A stretch of 64,000 nucleotides of DNA, from the NCBI RefSeq assembly GCF_014191495.1, contig NZ_JACHWR010000001.1:1302001-1366000 (forward strand), given 5' to 3'. The stretch's first letter is position 1. Each line of letters begins with the position of its first letter. This document shows positions 51,352 through 60,049 of this stretch, in pieces. The stretch comes from Nocardioides soli (GTDB taxonomy: Bacteria > Actinomycetota > Actinomycetes > Propionibacteriales > Nocardioidaceae). A model generated the notes under the pieces. That model searched no databases, was not told the origin of the DNA, and was given only the letters and a program-made list of their open reading frames with translations. A program made the position numbers and the translations under genes.

Positions 51352-51756
51352 GTGAGCTACTCGATCGCCGAGGTCGCCGAGCTGACCGACCTGACCCCGG
51401 ACACGCTTCGCTACTACGAGCGCGACGGCCTGATGCTGCACCCGGTCGACCGGTCCGCGACCGGGCACCGGCGCTACACCGACGGCGACCTCACGTGGAT
51501 CAACCTGCTCACCTGCCTGCGGGGCACCGGCATGCCGATCCGCGACGTCCGCCGGTACGCCGAACTGGTGCGCTCCGGCGAGGGCACGGAGCAGGCGCGC
51601 CTCGACCTGCTCCGTGCGCACCGGGTACAGGTGCTCGCCCGGCTGGCGGAGGTGCAGGAGCACCTCGGTGCCATCGACCGCAAGATCGGGATCTACAGCG
51701 CGAAGCTCGAGGCCCTTGACCTGGAGCGCACTCCAGGCGCTTCAGTGGACACATGA
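51352..51756 (+). CDS. MerR family transcriptional regulator
   Basis: 134 residues: [26 protein letters not shown] (HTH) and [35 protein letters not shown] (wing), typical of the MerR family, then a C-terminal coiled-coil helix ([34 protein letters not shown]). No Cys metal-site motif is seen, so an organic or redox signal is more likely than a metal. It resembles regulators of aldo/keto reductase genes and is coupled to one (ATGA overlap). Confidence 0.92.
   Translation: MSYSIAEVAELTDLTPDTLRYYERDGLMLHPVDRSATGHRRYTDGDLTWINLLTCLRGTGMPIRDVRRYAELVRSGEGTEQARLDLLRAHRVQVLARLAEVQEHLGAIDRKIGIYSAKLEALDLERTPGASVDT
51716..51746 (+). promoter_or_regulatory. Second MerR-type promoter/operator, for the aldo/keto reductase
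   Basis: Inside the 3' end of the merR gene TTGACC (51716-51721) precedes a perfect 7-bp dyad CCTGGAG-CGCA-CTCCAGG (51720-51737) and a -10-like TTCAGT (51741-51746), again with a 19-bp spacer. It nearly repeats the site upstream of merR. The ATG of the reductase is 6 nt further on. Confidence 0.72.
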
Positions 51757-52757
51757 CGATCCAGCACCGCACCCTCGGGACCCAGTCGCCCCTCACCGTC
51801 TCCGCGCTCGGCCTCGGCTGCATGGGCATGTCGGAGTTCTACGGCACCTCGGACGAGGCCGACGGTATCGCCACCATCCACCGTGCCCTCGACCTCGGCG
51901 TCACCTTCCTCGATACCGCGGACATGTACGGCCCGTTCACCAACGAGCGGCTGGTCGGCAAGGCGATCGCCGGCCGTCGCGACGAGGTGCAGCTCGCGAC
52001 CAAGTTCGGCAACGAGCGTCGGCCCGACGGCACCCGTGTCGGCATCAACGGCCGCCCCGAGTACGTCCGCGCCGCGTGCGACGCCTCGCTCCAGCGCCTC
52101 GGTGTCGACCACGTCGACCTCTACTACCAGCACCGCGTGGACCGGACCGTGCCGATCGAGGAGACGGTCGGCGCGATGGCCGAGCTGGTCGAGGCCGGCA
52201 AGGTCCGCCACCTCGGGCTCTCGGAGGCGGGCGCCGACACGATCCGCCGGGCCCACGCGACGCACCCGATCACCGCGCTCCAGACCGAGTACTCGCTCTT
52301 CACCCGCGACCTCGAGGACGAGATCCTCCCGACGCTGCGCGAGCTCGGCATCGGGCTGGTGCCCTACTCCCCGCTCGGCCGCGGCATCCTCACCGGGGCC
52401 ATCACCTCCGACGACTCCCTGGAGGAGGGGGACTCCCGGCGCTCGGCGTACTTCCCCCGGCTCAACGGCGACAACCTGCGGGCCAACCTCGCGCTGGTCG
52501 ACGCCGTGCGCGCCATCGCCGAGGCGAAGGGCTGCACGCCGGGCCAGCTGGCGCTGGCGTGGGTGCTCGCCCAGGGCGGCGACGAGGTCGGCGTCGCGCC
52601 GATCCCCGGCACCAAGCGGGTCCGGTACCTCGAGGAGAACGTGGGGGCCGCCGACGTCGAGCTCGGGTACGACGACCTGACGGCGCTCGCCGAGGCCGTC
52701 CCGCGCGGCGCCGTCGCCGGTGACCGGTACGGCGACATGAGCTCGATCGACGCCTGA
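51753..52757 (+). CDS. Aldo/keto reductase
   Basis: A 334-residue AKR of the YakC/AKR13-like type, NADPH-dependent. The catalytic tetrad is visible: Asp54 and Tyr59 (FLDTADMYG), Lys84 (LATKFG) and His127 (YYQHRVD). The C-terminal cofactor loop has [17 protein letters not shown]. It reduces small aldehydes or ketones; the physiological substrate is unknown. Its own MerR-type promoter lies in the end of the merR gene, so the pair looks like an inducible carbonyl-stress response (inference). Confidence 0.94.
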   Translation: MTIQHRTLGTQSPLTVSALGLGCMGMSEFYGTSDEADGIATIHRALDLGVTFLDTADMYGPFTNERLVGKAIAGRRDEVQLATKFGNERRPDGTRVGINGRPEYVRAACDASLQRLGVDHVDLYYQHRVDRTVPIEETVGAMAELVEAGKVRHLGLSEAGADTIRRAHATHPITALQTEYSLFTRDLEDEILPTLRELGIGLVPYSPLGRGILTGAITSDDSLEEGDSRRSAYFPRLNGDNLRANLALVDAVRAIAEAKGCTPGQLALAWVLAQGGDEVGVAPIPGTKRVRYLEENVGAADVELGYDDLTALAEAVPRGAVAGDRYGDMSSIDA

Positions 52758-52815
52758 GCGCCGGGGTGTCCGACGACCCCTGCCGGGTGTCGGTGCCGAC
52801 GCCTACCGTGGTGAC

Positions 52816-53268
52816 ATGGTCACCTGGCAGCTCACCATCGACGCCAACGACCCGAACCGGCTGGCCCGGTTCTGGGCCCCGCTCCTCGGCTACGAGCCGC
52901 AGCCGCCTCCGCCGGGCCACGCGTCCTGGGTCGACTGGTACCGCTCGGTCGGCGTTCCCGAGGAGGAGCTCACCGACATCGGTCCCGACTACTGCGACCG
53001 GCTCCACGACCCGTCCGGCGAGGGGCCGACGATCTGGTTCCAGATCGTCCCCGAGGGCAAGACGGTCACGAAGAACCGGCTGCACCTCGACGTCTACCCG
53101 GGCGGCCGCGACAAGACGCGGCCGATGGAGCAGCGTCGCCGCGAGGTCCAGGAGACGGTCGACCGCGTGGTCGCCCAGGGCGCGACGGTGGTCCGCAGCG
53201 TCCTCGACGAGCACTCCTGCTTCGCCGTCATGCAGGATCCCGAGGGCAATGAGTTCTGCGTGAGCTGA
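52816..53268 (+). CDS. VOC family protein
   Basis: A 150-residue glyoxalase-fold protein with WQLTIDANDPNRLARFWAPLLGYEP, the typical N-terminal half of the actinobacterial VOC (DUF-type glyoxalase-like) group. It continues with WFQIVPEGKTVTKNRLHLDVYPGGRDK and ends FAVMQDPEGNEFCVS. A metal-binding His is present in RLHLD and a Glu in EGNEF, but the first ligand position reads Asp, so metal binding is uncertain. TACCGT 6 nt before the ATG suggests leaderless expression. The 3' end overlaps the SRPBCC gene by 41 bases. Confidence 0.88.
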   Translation: MVTWQLTIDANDPNRLARFWAPLLGYEPQPPPPGHASWVDWYRSVGVPEEELTDIGPDYCDRLHDPSGEGPTIWFQIVPEGKTVTKNRLHLDVYPGGRDKTRPMEQRRREVQETVDRVVAQGATVVRSVLDEHSCFAVMQDPEGNEFCVS

Positions 53269-53695
53269 GCGCGAGACGGGCCCGCAGGCCGTAGGCGCAG
53301 CCTCGCATCATCCGCTCGTGGTTCCAGCGCAGCAGCGGCCGCGCGAGGTACGCCGCCGCGCCCAGCCAGCCCCGCACCCGGACCTCCTGCTCGAAGTCGA
53401 GACGGGTCCCGGCCGGCACCGGGGTGAGCGCGAAGCGCACCGCCCCGGCCAGGTCCCCCGAGACCTCCACCTCGAGGTGCGCGGCCGAGCGCGAGACCGC
53501 GTGCAGCACCAGGTCGAGGGTGTAGGGCAGCGCCGAGCGGCAGAGCACCCGGGCGTCGTCGGGGCCGAGCGAGGCGACCGCCACGACCTGCGGCCACCAG
53601 GCCGGGTAGTGCTCGAGGTCGACGAGCACGGCGTGCACGCGCGCCGGAGGCGCGTCGATCTCCCAGCTGTCCCGGAAGGCGAAGGAGGCCCGCAT
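53228..53695 (-). CDS. SRPBCC family (START-like) protein
   Basis: A 155-residue protein with the polyketide cyclase/START-like plan: FRDSWEIDAPPARVHAVLVDLEHYPAWWPQVVAVASLG at the start, a beta-sheet with PYTLDLVLHAVSRSAAHLEVEVSGDLAGAVRF, and a long C-terminal helix (AAAYLARPLLRWNHERMMRGCAYGL). Such proteins bind hydrophobic ligands in a cavity; no function can be assigned. It converges with and overlaps the VOC gene, so the tail SRRTHCPRDPA is encoded within that gene. Confidence 0.86.
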   Translation of the reverse strand: MRASFAFRDSWEIDAPPARVHAVLVDLEHYPAWWPQVVAVASLGPDDARVLCRSALPYTLDLVLHAVSRSAAHLEVEVSGDLAGAVRFALTPVPAGTRLDFEQEVRVRGWLGAAAYLARPLLRWNHERMMRGCAYGLRARLALSSRRTHCPRDPA

Positions 53696-53736
53696 CCTCG
53701 TATGGTGCCCCCTATGAGCACACAGGGGACCCCCGC

Positions 53737-55374
53737 ATGAGTGACCTGCTCGCCGCCGCTCGGGCGTGGGCCGCCGACGATCCCGACCCGCAGACCCGCG
53801 CCGAGCTGGAGGCGGTGATCGCCCGGGTCGAGGCCGGGGCCGAGAGCACCGACCTGGCCGACCGCTTCGACGGCACCCTCGAGTTCGGCACGGCGGGGCT
53901 CCGCGGCGAGCTCGGCGCCGGGCCCAACCGGATGAACCGCGTCGTCGTCACCCGCGCCGCGGCCGGGCTCGCGGCCTACCTGCGCGACACCGGGCACGGG
54001 AGCGGATCGGTCGTGATCGGGTACGACGCCCGGCACAACTCCGACGTCTTCGCCCGCGACACCGCCGAGGTGATGACCGGCGCCGGGCTCACGGCGTACC
54101 TCCTCCCCCGACCGCTGCCCACCCCGGTGCTCGCGTTCGCGATCCGCGAGCTCGGCTGCGCGGCGGGCGTGATGGTCACCGCCAGCCACAACCCGCCGCG
54201 CGACAACGGCTACAAGGTCTACCTCGGCGACGGCAGCCAGATCGTGCCGCCGGCCGACACCGAGATCGCGGCGCGGATCGCCGCCGTGGGCCGGGTCGGT
54301 GACGTGCCGCGCGGCGGCGCCGGCACCGTGCTCGGCGAGGAGATCGTCGACCGCTACCTCGACACCACCGCGACGCTGGTCGGCGACGGGCCCCGTGACC
54401 TCGACATCGTCTACACGCCCCTGCACGGGGTCGGCGGCACGTCGGTCGAGCGCGTGCTCGAGGCCGCCGGCTTCGCCGCGCCCGCGGTGGTCGAGCAGCA
54501 GGAGCAGCCGGACCCGGAGTTCCCGACGGTGGCCTTCCCCAACCCGGAGGAGCCGGGTGCGATGGACCTCGCCCTCGAGCTCGCCGAGCGCCGTGGCGCC
54601 GACCTGGTGGTCGCCAACGACCCCGACGCCGACCGCTGCGCCGCGGCGGTGCCGGGCCCCCAGGGCTGGCGGATGCTCCGCGGCGACGAGGTCGGCGCGC
54701 TCCTGGCCCACGCCCTGCTCGCGCGCGGCAAGCGGGGCACCTACGCCTGCAGCATCGTCTCCTCGAGCCTGCTCTGGAAGCTCGCGGCCGCCGCCGGCCA
54801 GCCCTACGCCGAGACGCTCACCGGCTTCAAGTGGATCAGCAAGGTCGAGGACCTCGCGTTCGGCTACGAGGAGGCGCTCGGCTACTGCGTCGACCCCGAG
54901 CACGTGAAGGACAAGGACGGCGTCTCCGCGCTGCTCCTGCTCTGCGAGCTCGCCGCGGCCGCCAAGGCCGACGGCCGCACCCTGGTCGACATCCTCGACG
55001 ACATCGCCCTGGCCCACGGCCTGCACGCCACCGACCAGCTCTCGGCGCGGGTCACCGACCTCGGCGAGATCGCGGCGGCCATGGACCGGCTCCGGACGAC
55101 TCCCCCCAGCGAGCTGGGTGGGCTCGCCGTCGAGCGCGTCGACGACCTCAGCACCGGCAGCGCAGACCTGCCCCCGACCGACGGGCTGCGCTACCGGCTC
55201 GCCGACGGCGCCCGCGTCATCGTGCGCCCGAGCGGCACCGAGCCCAAGCTCAAGTGCTACCTCGAGGTCGTCGTACCCGTGGACCCCGACGCCGGCGTGG
55301 ACGCCGCCCGGATCGCGGCCGCCGGCCGCCTCGACGCCCTGCGCGACGACGTCAAGGCCGCGGCCGGCATCTGA
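53737..55374 (+). CDS. Phosphohexomutase / phosphopentomutase family protein (PGM/PMM)
   Basis: A 545-residue alpha-D-phosphohexomutase. It begins its core with LEFGTAGLRGELGAGPNRMN, carries the phosphoserine loop TASHNPPRDNGYK (Ser150), the Mg loop NDPDADRC, the sugar-specificity loop EEALGYC region (YEEALGYCVDP) and the phosphate loop RPSGTEPKLKCYLEV. The length and EEALGY motif resemble the PGM2/phosphopentomutase-type subgroup, which interconverts glucose-1,6- or (deoxy)ribose-phosphates. That fits with deoC 800 bp downstream (inference). It is preceded by a 41-bp gap after the divergent SRPBCC gene. Confidence 0.92.
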   Translation: MSDLLAAARAWAADDPDPQTRAELEAVIARVEAGAESTDLADRFDGTLEFGTAGLRGELGAGPNRMNRVVVTRAAAGLAAYLRDTGHGSGSVVIGYDARHNSDVFARDTAEVMTGAGLTAYLLPRPLPTPVLAFAIRELGCAAGVMVTASHNPPRDNGYKVYLGDGSQIVPPADTEIAARIAAVGRVGDVPRGGAGTVLGEEIVDRYLDTTATLVGDGPRDLDIVYTPLHGVGGTSVERVLEAAGFAAPAVVEQQEQPDPEFPTVAFPNPEEPGAMDLALELAERRGADLVVANDPDADRCAAAVPGPQGWRMLRGDEVGALLAHALLARGKRGTYACSIVSSSLLWKLAAAAGQPYAETLTGFKWISKVEDLAFGYEEALGYCVDPEHVKDKDGVSALLLLCELAAAAKADGRTLVDILDDIALAHGLHATDQLSARVTDLGEIAAAMDRLRTTPPSELGGLAVERVDDLSTGSADLPPTDGLRYRLADGARVIVRPSGTEPKLKCYLEVVVPVDPDAGVDAARIAAAGRLDALRDDVKAAAGI

Positions 55375-55411
55375 CGGTGGTTGAGGTGCGAGCGGAGCGA
55401 GCCTCGACACC
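55374..55411. repeat. Half copy of the GGTTTCGAGGCTC palindromic repeat
   Basis: ACGGTGGTTGAGGTGCG (55374-55390) is identical to the right inner arm of copy A, followed by GAGCCTCGACACC (55399-55411), one substitution from the right outer arm GAGCCTCGAAACC. The left half is absent. It begins at the last base of the phosphohexomutase stop, just as copy A abuts a stop codon. Confidence 0.8.
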
Positions 55412-55432
55412 ACCGCCGACGCGGGCGACCGC

Positions 55433-56086
55433 TCAGTGCACGACCAGCCACACCACGAACGCCACCACCAGCGCGACCGACGCGCCGATCTCGGGCCAGG
55501 CCCAGGTACGGCGTACGTGGGCGGCCAGCACCTGCAGCTCGGGCGAGCCCTGCCGGAGGCCGGCCCGCTCGCGCGCGGACTTCGCGAGGTGGGCGATCCG
55601 GGACTCCACGAACGCCTGGTGCACGCTGGACTCGAGGGGCGCGTCGCTCACCGGGTCCCGCGGCTCGAGCGCGTCGAGCCGCGGCTGCTCGATCCCGCCG
55701 CGCGGCTGGACCCGGTTCTTCGTCAGGTGCCGCAGCGAGTAGCCCACCACCGGCGACACCAGGGCGCGCTCGCCCACCGTCACCGTCAGGACCTGCCTCA
55801 CCTGCACCCGGTCGATGGCGGCGAGCGGCACCCGGTCGGTGTGGAACATGCCGCGCATCACCAGGTCGCGCTCGGTCACCCACAGCGCCGGGCGCAGCAG
55901 GGCCGCCCAGACCAGCACCGCGCCGAGCACGGCGACGATCGCGACCCCGAGCGCCGTGCCGCTGTCCCGGCCGATCACGGCGAGGACCAGCACGACCCCC
56001 GCCGTCACCAGACCGAGGATGCCGCTGAAGCGACCGCTGGTGGGCTGGAAGCGCTCGACCACCCGGTCGCCGGTCTGCTCGGTCAT
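55433..56086 (-). CDS. PH-domain membrane protein
   Basis: A 217-residue protein with two N-terminal transmembrane helices (about 20-40 and 45-65), a PH-like domain (ALWVTERDLVMRGMFHTDRVPLAAIDRVQVRQVLTVTVG...VVGYSLRHL), a basic linker and a C-terminal helix (WAWPEIGASVALVVAFVVWLVV). It belongs to a PH-related group common in actinobacteria and is different from the YdbS/YdbT pair at 28-30 kb. Function unknown. It diverges from deoC across 52 bp. Confidence 0.84.
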   Translation of the reverse strand: MTEQTGDRVVERFQPTSGRFSGILGLVTAGVVLVLAVIGRDSGTALGVAIVAVLGAVLVWAALLRPALWVTERDLVMRGMFHTDRVPLAAIDRVQVRQVLTVTVGERALVSPVVGYSLRHLTKNRVQPRGGIEQPRLDALEPRDPVSDAPLESSVHQAFVESRIAHLAKSARERAGLRQGSPELQVLAAHVRRTWAWPEIGASVALVVAFVVWLVVH

Positions 56087-56138
56087 GTCGTGCTCTCAAG
56101 GTTGTGGTACTGGGCTCGGCCAACCCTATGCTGGCCCG

Positions 56139-57113
56139 GTGAGCGGAACTTCCACCATCCCCGACCCAGGTCTCGCGGACGCGACCCGTTCGGAGGCCGC
56201 GCTGCGCCGGTTCCTGCACGGACTGCCCGGTGTCGACCAGGTCGGCGCGGAGGCGCGGGCGGCCGGCCTCGGGACGCGTTCGATCAAGACCAGCGCCAAG
56301 GAGTTCGCGCTGGACCTCGCCATCCGGATGGTCGACCTGACCACGCTGGAGGGGCAGGACACCCCCGGCAAGGTCCGGGCGCTCGCCTCGAAGGCGATGC
56401 GGCCCGACCCGGCCGACCCGACCTGCCCGGCGGCCGCCGCCGTCTGCGTCTACCCCGACATGGTCGCCACCGTGAAGGAGACGCTGGGCAGCTCCGGGGT
56501 CAAGGTTGCCGCGGTCGCGACGGCATTCCCGAGCGGTCGCGCGGCACTCGACATCAAGCTGGCCGACACCCGCGACGCGGTCGAGGCCGGCGCCGACGAG
56601 ATCGACATGGTCATCGACCGGGGTGCGTTCCTCGCCGGCCACTACCAGCAGGTCTTCGACGAGATCGTCGCGGTCAAGCAGGCATGCGCCCGGGCCGACG
56701 GGGAGGACGCGCACCTCAAGGTCATCTTCGAGACCGGCGAGCTGCAGACCTACGACAACGTGCGCCGGGCGAGCTGGCTCGCGATGATGGCCGGCGCCGA
56801 CTTCATCAAGACCTCCACCGGCAAGGTGCAGCCGGCGGCGACGCTGCCGGTCACGCTGATCATGCTCGAGGCGGTCCGCGACTTCCGCGAGCAGACCGGC
56901 ACGATGGTCGGCGTCAAGCCCGCCGGCGGCATCCGCACCGCCAAGGACGCCATCAAGTACCTCGTCATGGTCAACGAGGTGGCCGGCCCGGACTGGCTCG
57001 ACCCGGACTGGTTCCGCTTCGGCGCGTCCACGCTGCTCAACGACCTGCTGATGCAGCGCACCAAGATGACGACCGGCCGCTACTCCGGTCCCGACTACTT
57101 CACGCTGGACTGA
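56139..57113 (+). CDS. deoC: Deoxyribose-phosphate aldolase
   Basis: Splits 2-deoxyribose-5-phosphate into acetaldehyde and glyceraldehyde-3-phosphate. From GTG 56139 the protein is 324 residues with a roughly 50-residue N-terminal extension. The core has VDLTTLEGQDTPGKV, AAAVCVYPDMV, EIDMVIDRGAFLAG, the Schiff-base Lys224 in DFIKTSTGK, and GVKPAGGIRT. A TATGCT box (56127-56132) ends 6 nt before the GTG, so a leaderless message is likely. The two aldehyde dehydrogenase-like genes that follow within 7 bp could oxidise the acetaldehyde product. Confidence 0.95.
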   Translation: MSGTSTIPDPGLADATRSEAALRRFLHGLPGVDQVGAEARAAGLGTRSIKTSAKEFALDLAIRMVDLTTLEGQDTPGKVRALASKAMRPDPADPTCPAAAAVCVYPDMVATVKETLGSSGVKVAAVATAFPSGRAALDIKLADTRDAVEAGADEIDMVIDRGAFLAGHYQQVFDEIVAVKQACARADGEDAHLKVIFETGELQTYDNVRRASWLAMMAGADFIKTSTGKVQPAATLPVTLIMLEAVRDFREQTGTMVGVKPAGGIRTAKDAIKYLVMVNEVAGPDWLDPDWFRFGASTLLNDLLMQRTKMTTGRYSGPDYFTLD

Positions 57114-57119
57114 TCACCG

Positions 57120-58553
57120 ATGACTAATCCGTTCGAGTACGCCCCCGCTCCCGAGTCCCGGAGCATCGTCGACATCAAGCCGTCGTACGGCCTCTTCGTC
57201 AACGGTGAGTTCACCGAGGGCCACGGTACGTCGTTCAAGACGATCAGCCCGGCCACCGAGGAGGTCCTCGCCGAGATCGCGGAGGCCGACGAGGCCGACG
57301 TCGACGCGGCCGTCAAGGCGGCCCGCAAGGCCTACGAGAAGGTCTGGGGCCCGATGTCGGGCCGCGAGCGCGCCAAGTACCTCTACCGGATCGCCCGGAT
57401 CATCCAGGAGCGCAGCCGCGAGCTCGCCGTGCTCGAGTCGATCGACAACGGCAAGCCGATCAAGGAGTCGCGCGACGTCGACGTGCCGACCGTCGCGGCG
57501 CACTTCTTCTACTACGCCGGCTGGGCCGACAAGCTCGCCTACGCCGGCCGCGGCACCGACCCGAGGCCGCTCGGCGTCGCGGGCCAGATCATCCCGTGGA
57601 ACTTCCCGCTGCTGATGCTGGCGTGGAAGATCGCGCCGGCGCTCGCCTGCGGCAACACGGTCGTGCTCAAGCCGGCCGAGACCACCCCGCTGACCGCGCT
57701 CCTCTTCGCCGAGATCTGCCAGCAGGCCGACCTGCCGCCGGGCGTGGTCAACATCGTCACCGGCGCGGGCGCGACCGGTCAGGCGCTGGTCTCGCACCCG
57801 GACGTCGACAAGGTCGCGTTCACCGGCTCGACCGACGTCGGCAAGGCGATCGCCCGCGCGGTCGCCGGCACCGAGAAGCGGGTCACGCTCGAGCTCGGCG
57901 GCAAGGCCGCCAACGTCGTCTTCGACGACGCCCCGCTCGACCAGGCGGTCGAGGGCATCGTCAACGGCATCTTCTTCAACCAGGGCCACGTCTGCTGCGC
58001 CGGCTCCCGCCTGCTCGTGCAGGAGTCGGTCGCCGACGAGCTGCTGGCCAAGCTCAAGCGCCGGATGTCCACGCTGCGCGTGGGCGACCCGCTCGACAAG
58101 AACACCGACATCGGCGCGATCAACTCCGCCGAGCAGCTCGCCAAGATCCGCGAGCTGTCGGAGATCGGCGAGGCCGAGGGCGCCGGCCGCTGGTCGCCCG
58201 CCTGCGACCTGCCCGAGACCGGCTTCTGGTTCCCGCCGACGCTCTTCACCGGCGTCTCGCAGGCCCACCGGATCGCCCGCGAGGAGATCTTCGGCCCGGT
58301 GCTCTCCGTGCTCACCTTCCGGACGCCCTCGGAGGCCGTCGAGAAGGCCAACAACACGCCGTACGGTCTCTCCGCGGGCGTCTGGACCGAGAAGGGCTCG
58401 CGGATCCTGTCCATGGCCAACCAGCTGCGCGCCGGCGTCGTCTGGGCCAACACGTTCAACAAGTTCGACCCCACCAGCCCGTTCGGCGGGTTCAAGGAGT
58501 CGGGCTACGGTCGCGAGGGCGGCCGCCACGGTCTGGAGGCCTACCTCAAGTGA
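57120..58553 (+). CDS. Aldehyde dehydrogenase (catalytic partner)
   Basis: A 477-residue NAD(P)-dependent ALDH. It has IIPWNFPLLMLAWKIAPALACGNTVVLKPAETTP (coenzyme and Asn161), FTGSTDVGKAIA, the general base Glu258 in LELGGKAANVV, the nucleophile Cys292 in QGHVCCAGSR, and EEIFGPVLSVLTF. It most resembles the catalytic domain of ALDH16-type proteins. It lies 6 bp after deoC and overlaps the non-catalytic ALDH-like gene by 4 bases, implying a stable pair. Acetaldehyde from DeoC is a plausible substrate (inference). Confidence 0.93.
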   Translation: MTNPFEYAPAPESRSIVDIKPSYGLFVNGEFTEGHGTSFKTISPATEEVLAEIAEADEADVDAAVKAARKAYEKVWGPMSGRERAKYLYRIARIIQERSRELAVLESIDNGKPIKESRDVDVPTVAAHFFYYAGWADKLAYAGRGTDPRPLGVAGQIIPWNFPLLMLAWKIAPALACGNTVVLKPAETTPLTALLFAEICQQADLPPGVVNIVTGAGATGQALVSHPDVDKVAFTGSTDVGKAIARAVAGTEKRVTLELGGKAANVVFDDAPLDQAVEGIVNGIFFNQGHVCCAGSRLLVQESVADELLAKLKRRMSTLRVGDPLDKNTDIGAINSAEQLAKIRELSEIGEAEGAGRWSPACDLPETGFWFPPTLFTGVSQAHRIAREEIFGPVLSVLTFRTPSEAVEKANNTPYGLSAGVWTEKGSRILSMANQLRAGVVWANTFNKFDPTSPFGGFKESGYGREGGRHGLEAYLK

Positions 58554-59431
58554 GCCCAACCAACAGCAGAGTCGACGTTCGCAAGACCTACAAGCTCTAC
58601 ATCGGCGGCGCGTTCCCGCGCTCGGAGTCCGGGCACTCCTACGAGGTGGCCGACAGCTTGGGGAAGTTCGTGGCCAACGCCGCCCTCGCCTCGCGCAAGG
58701 ACGCCCGTGACGCGGTCGTCGCGGCCCGCAAGGCGCAGGCCTCCTGGGCCGGCCGCACGGCGTACAACCGCGCGCAGATCCTCTACCGCATCGCCGAGGT
58801 GATGGAGGACCGGCGGCCGCAGTTCGTGCAGGCGACCCAGCAGTCCGAGGGGCTGACCGCCGCAAAGGCCGAGAAGGTCGTCGACGAGGCCATCGACCGG
58901 CTGGTCTGGTACGCCGGCTGGGCCGACAAGATCACCCAGGTCGTCGGCAACGCCAACCCGGTGGCCGGGCCGTTCTTCAACCTCTCCACCCCCGAGCCGA
59001 CCGGCGTGGTCGCGGTGCTCGCGCCGCAGCGCTCCTCGCTGCTCGGCCTGGTCAGCGTCGTCGCGCCCGTCATCGTCACCGGCAACACCGCGGTCGTGGT
59101 GTCGTCGTACGAGCGGCCGCTGCCGGCGGTGACCTTCGCCGAGGTGCTGGCGACCTCCGACGTGCCCGGTGGCGTGGTCAACCTGCTCACCGGCTCGGCC
59201 GCGACGATCGCGCCCTGGCTCGCGGCCCACATGGACGTCAACGCCATCGACCTGACCGGCATCGCCGGCGAGCCCGCGCTCGCCACGGAGCTCGAGGTCG
59301 CGGCGGCCGACAACCTCAAGCGGGTACGCCGCGCGCCGGCCGTCGAGCCCGACTGGACCCTCGACCCGGGCCTGGAGCCGATCACCGCGTTCCTCGAGAT
59401 CAAGACCGTCTGGCACCCGATCGGCATCTGA
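58550..59431 (+). CDS. Short, non-catalytic ALDH-like protein (ALDH16 second-domain type)
   Basis: 293 residues from GTG 58550 (overlap GTGA). It keeps the N-terminal ALDH cofactor-domain fold (TYKLYIGGAFPRSESGHSYEVAD, ARDAVVAARKAQASWAGRTAYNRAQILYRIAEVMEDRR, DRLVWYAGWADK, PTGVVAVLAPQRSSLLGLVSVVAPVIVTGNTAVVV), but the sequence ends before the catalytic domain; no ALDH nucleophile Cys or its motif exists. Catalytic plus pseudo-ALDH within one chain is the plan of ALDH16; 477 + 293 = 770 residues is close to bacterial ALDH16 length. I infer a split ALDH16. The frame is open upstream but reads through the previous gene. Confidence 0.85.
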   Translation: MSPTNSRVDVRKTYKLYIGGAFPRSESGHSYEVADSLGKFVANAALASRKDARDAVVAARKAQASWAGRTAYNRAQILYRIAEVMEDRRPQFVQATQQSEGLTAAKAEKVVDEAIDRLVWYAGWADKITQVVGNANPVAGPFFNLSTPEPTGVVAVLAPQRSSLLGLVSVVAPVIVTGNTAVVVSSYERPLPAVTFAEVLATSDVPGGVVNLLTGSAATIAPWLAAHMDVNAIDLTGIAGEPALATELEVAAADNLKRVRRAPAVEPDWTLDPGLEPITAFLEIKTVWHPIGI

Positions 59432-59437
59432 CCGTCC

Positions 59438-60049
59438 GTGCACGCCCGGGTGATCGTCCTGGCCGGTCCGTCGGGCGCCGGCAAGTCCCGCCTCGCCGAG
59501 CGCACCGGCCTGCCGGTGCTGCGCCTCGACGACTTCTACAAGAGCGGCGGCGACCCCACGCTCCCCCTGATCACCGAGGGTCCGAACGCCGGCATCGTCG
59601 ACTGGGACGACCCCGAGTCGTGGCTGCTCGACGACGCCATGGCGGCGCTCGACGAGCTGTGCCGCACCGGGCGCGCGGACGTGCCGGTCTACGAGATCGC
59701 GCGGAACGGCCGCTGCGGCTGGCAGACGCTCGACCTCGACGGGCACGACCTGTTCGTCGCGGAGGGCATCTTCGCGCAGGAGATCGTGTCCCACTGCCGG
59801 GAGGCCGGGCTGCTGGCCGCGGCGTACTGCGTGCGCCAGCACCCGATGGTGACCTTCTGGCGGCGCCTGACCCGCGACCTGCGCGAGCACCGCAAGCCCC
59901 CGCTGGTGCTGGTCCGCCGCGGTCTCGCACTGCTGCGCGACCAGCGCCGGGTGGTCGGCCACGCCGTCGAGTGCGGGTGCCGGCCGGTGACGCCGGACCA
60001 GGCCTACGCCGACCTGGACCGGCTGGCGGGGCAGGACGCCGCGCGATGA
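59438..60049 (+). CDS. Uridine kinase-like P-loop kinase
   Basis: A 203-residue P-loop protein: VIVLAGPSGAGKSRLAERTG (Walker A, 10-17), then LRLDDFYKSGGDPTLP, the uridine kinase Asp-Asp-Phe-Tyr motif, then WDDPESWLLDDAMAAL, LDLDGHDLFVAEGIFAQEIV and VTFWRRLTRDLREHRKPPLVLVRRG with lid arginines. The uridine/cytidine kinase fold is clear, but the true substrate is open. GTG start. It overlaps the next gene by 4 bases (ATGA). Confidence 0.88.
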   Translation: MHARVIVLAGPSGAGKSRLAERTGLPVLRLDDFYKSGGDPTLPLITEGPNAGIVDWDDPESWLLDDAMAALDELCRTGRADVPVYEIARNGRCGWQTLDLDGHDLFVAEGIFAQEIVSHCREAGLLAAAYCVRQHPMVTFWRRLTRDLREHRKPPLVLVRRGLALLRDQRRVVGHAVECGCRPVTPDQAYADLDRLAGQDAAR

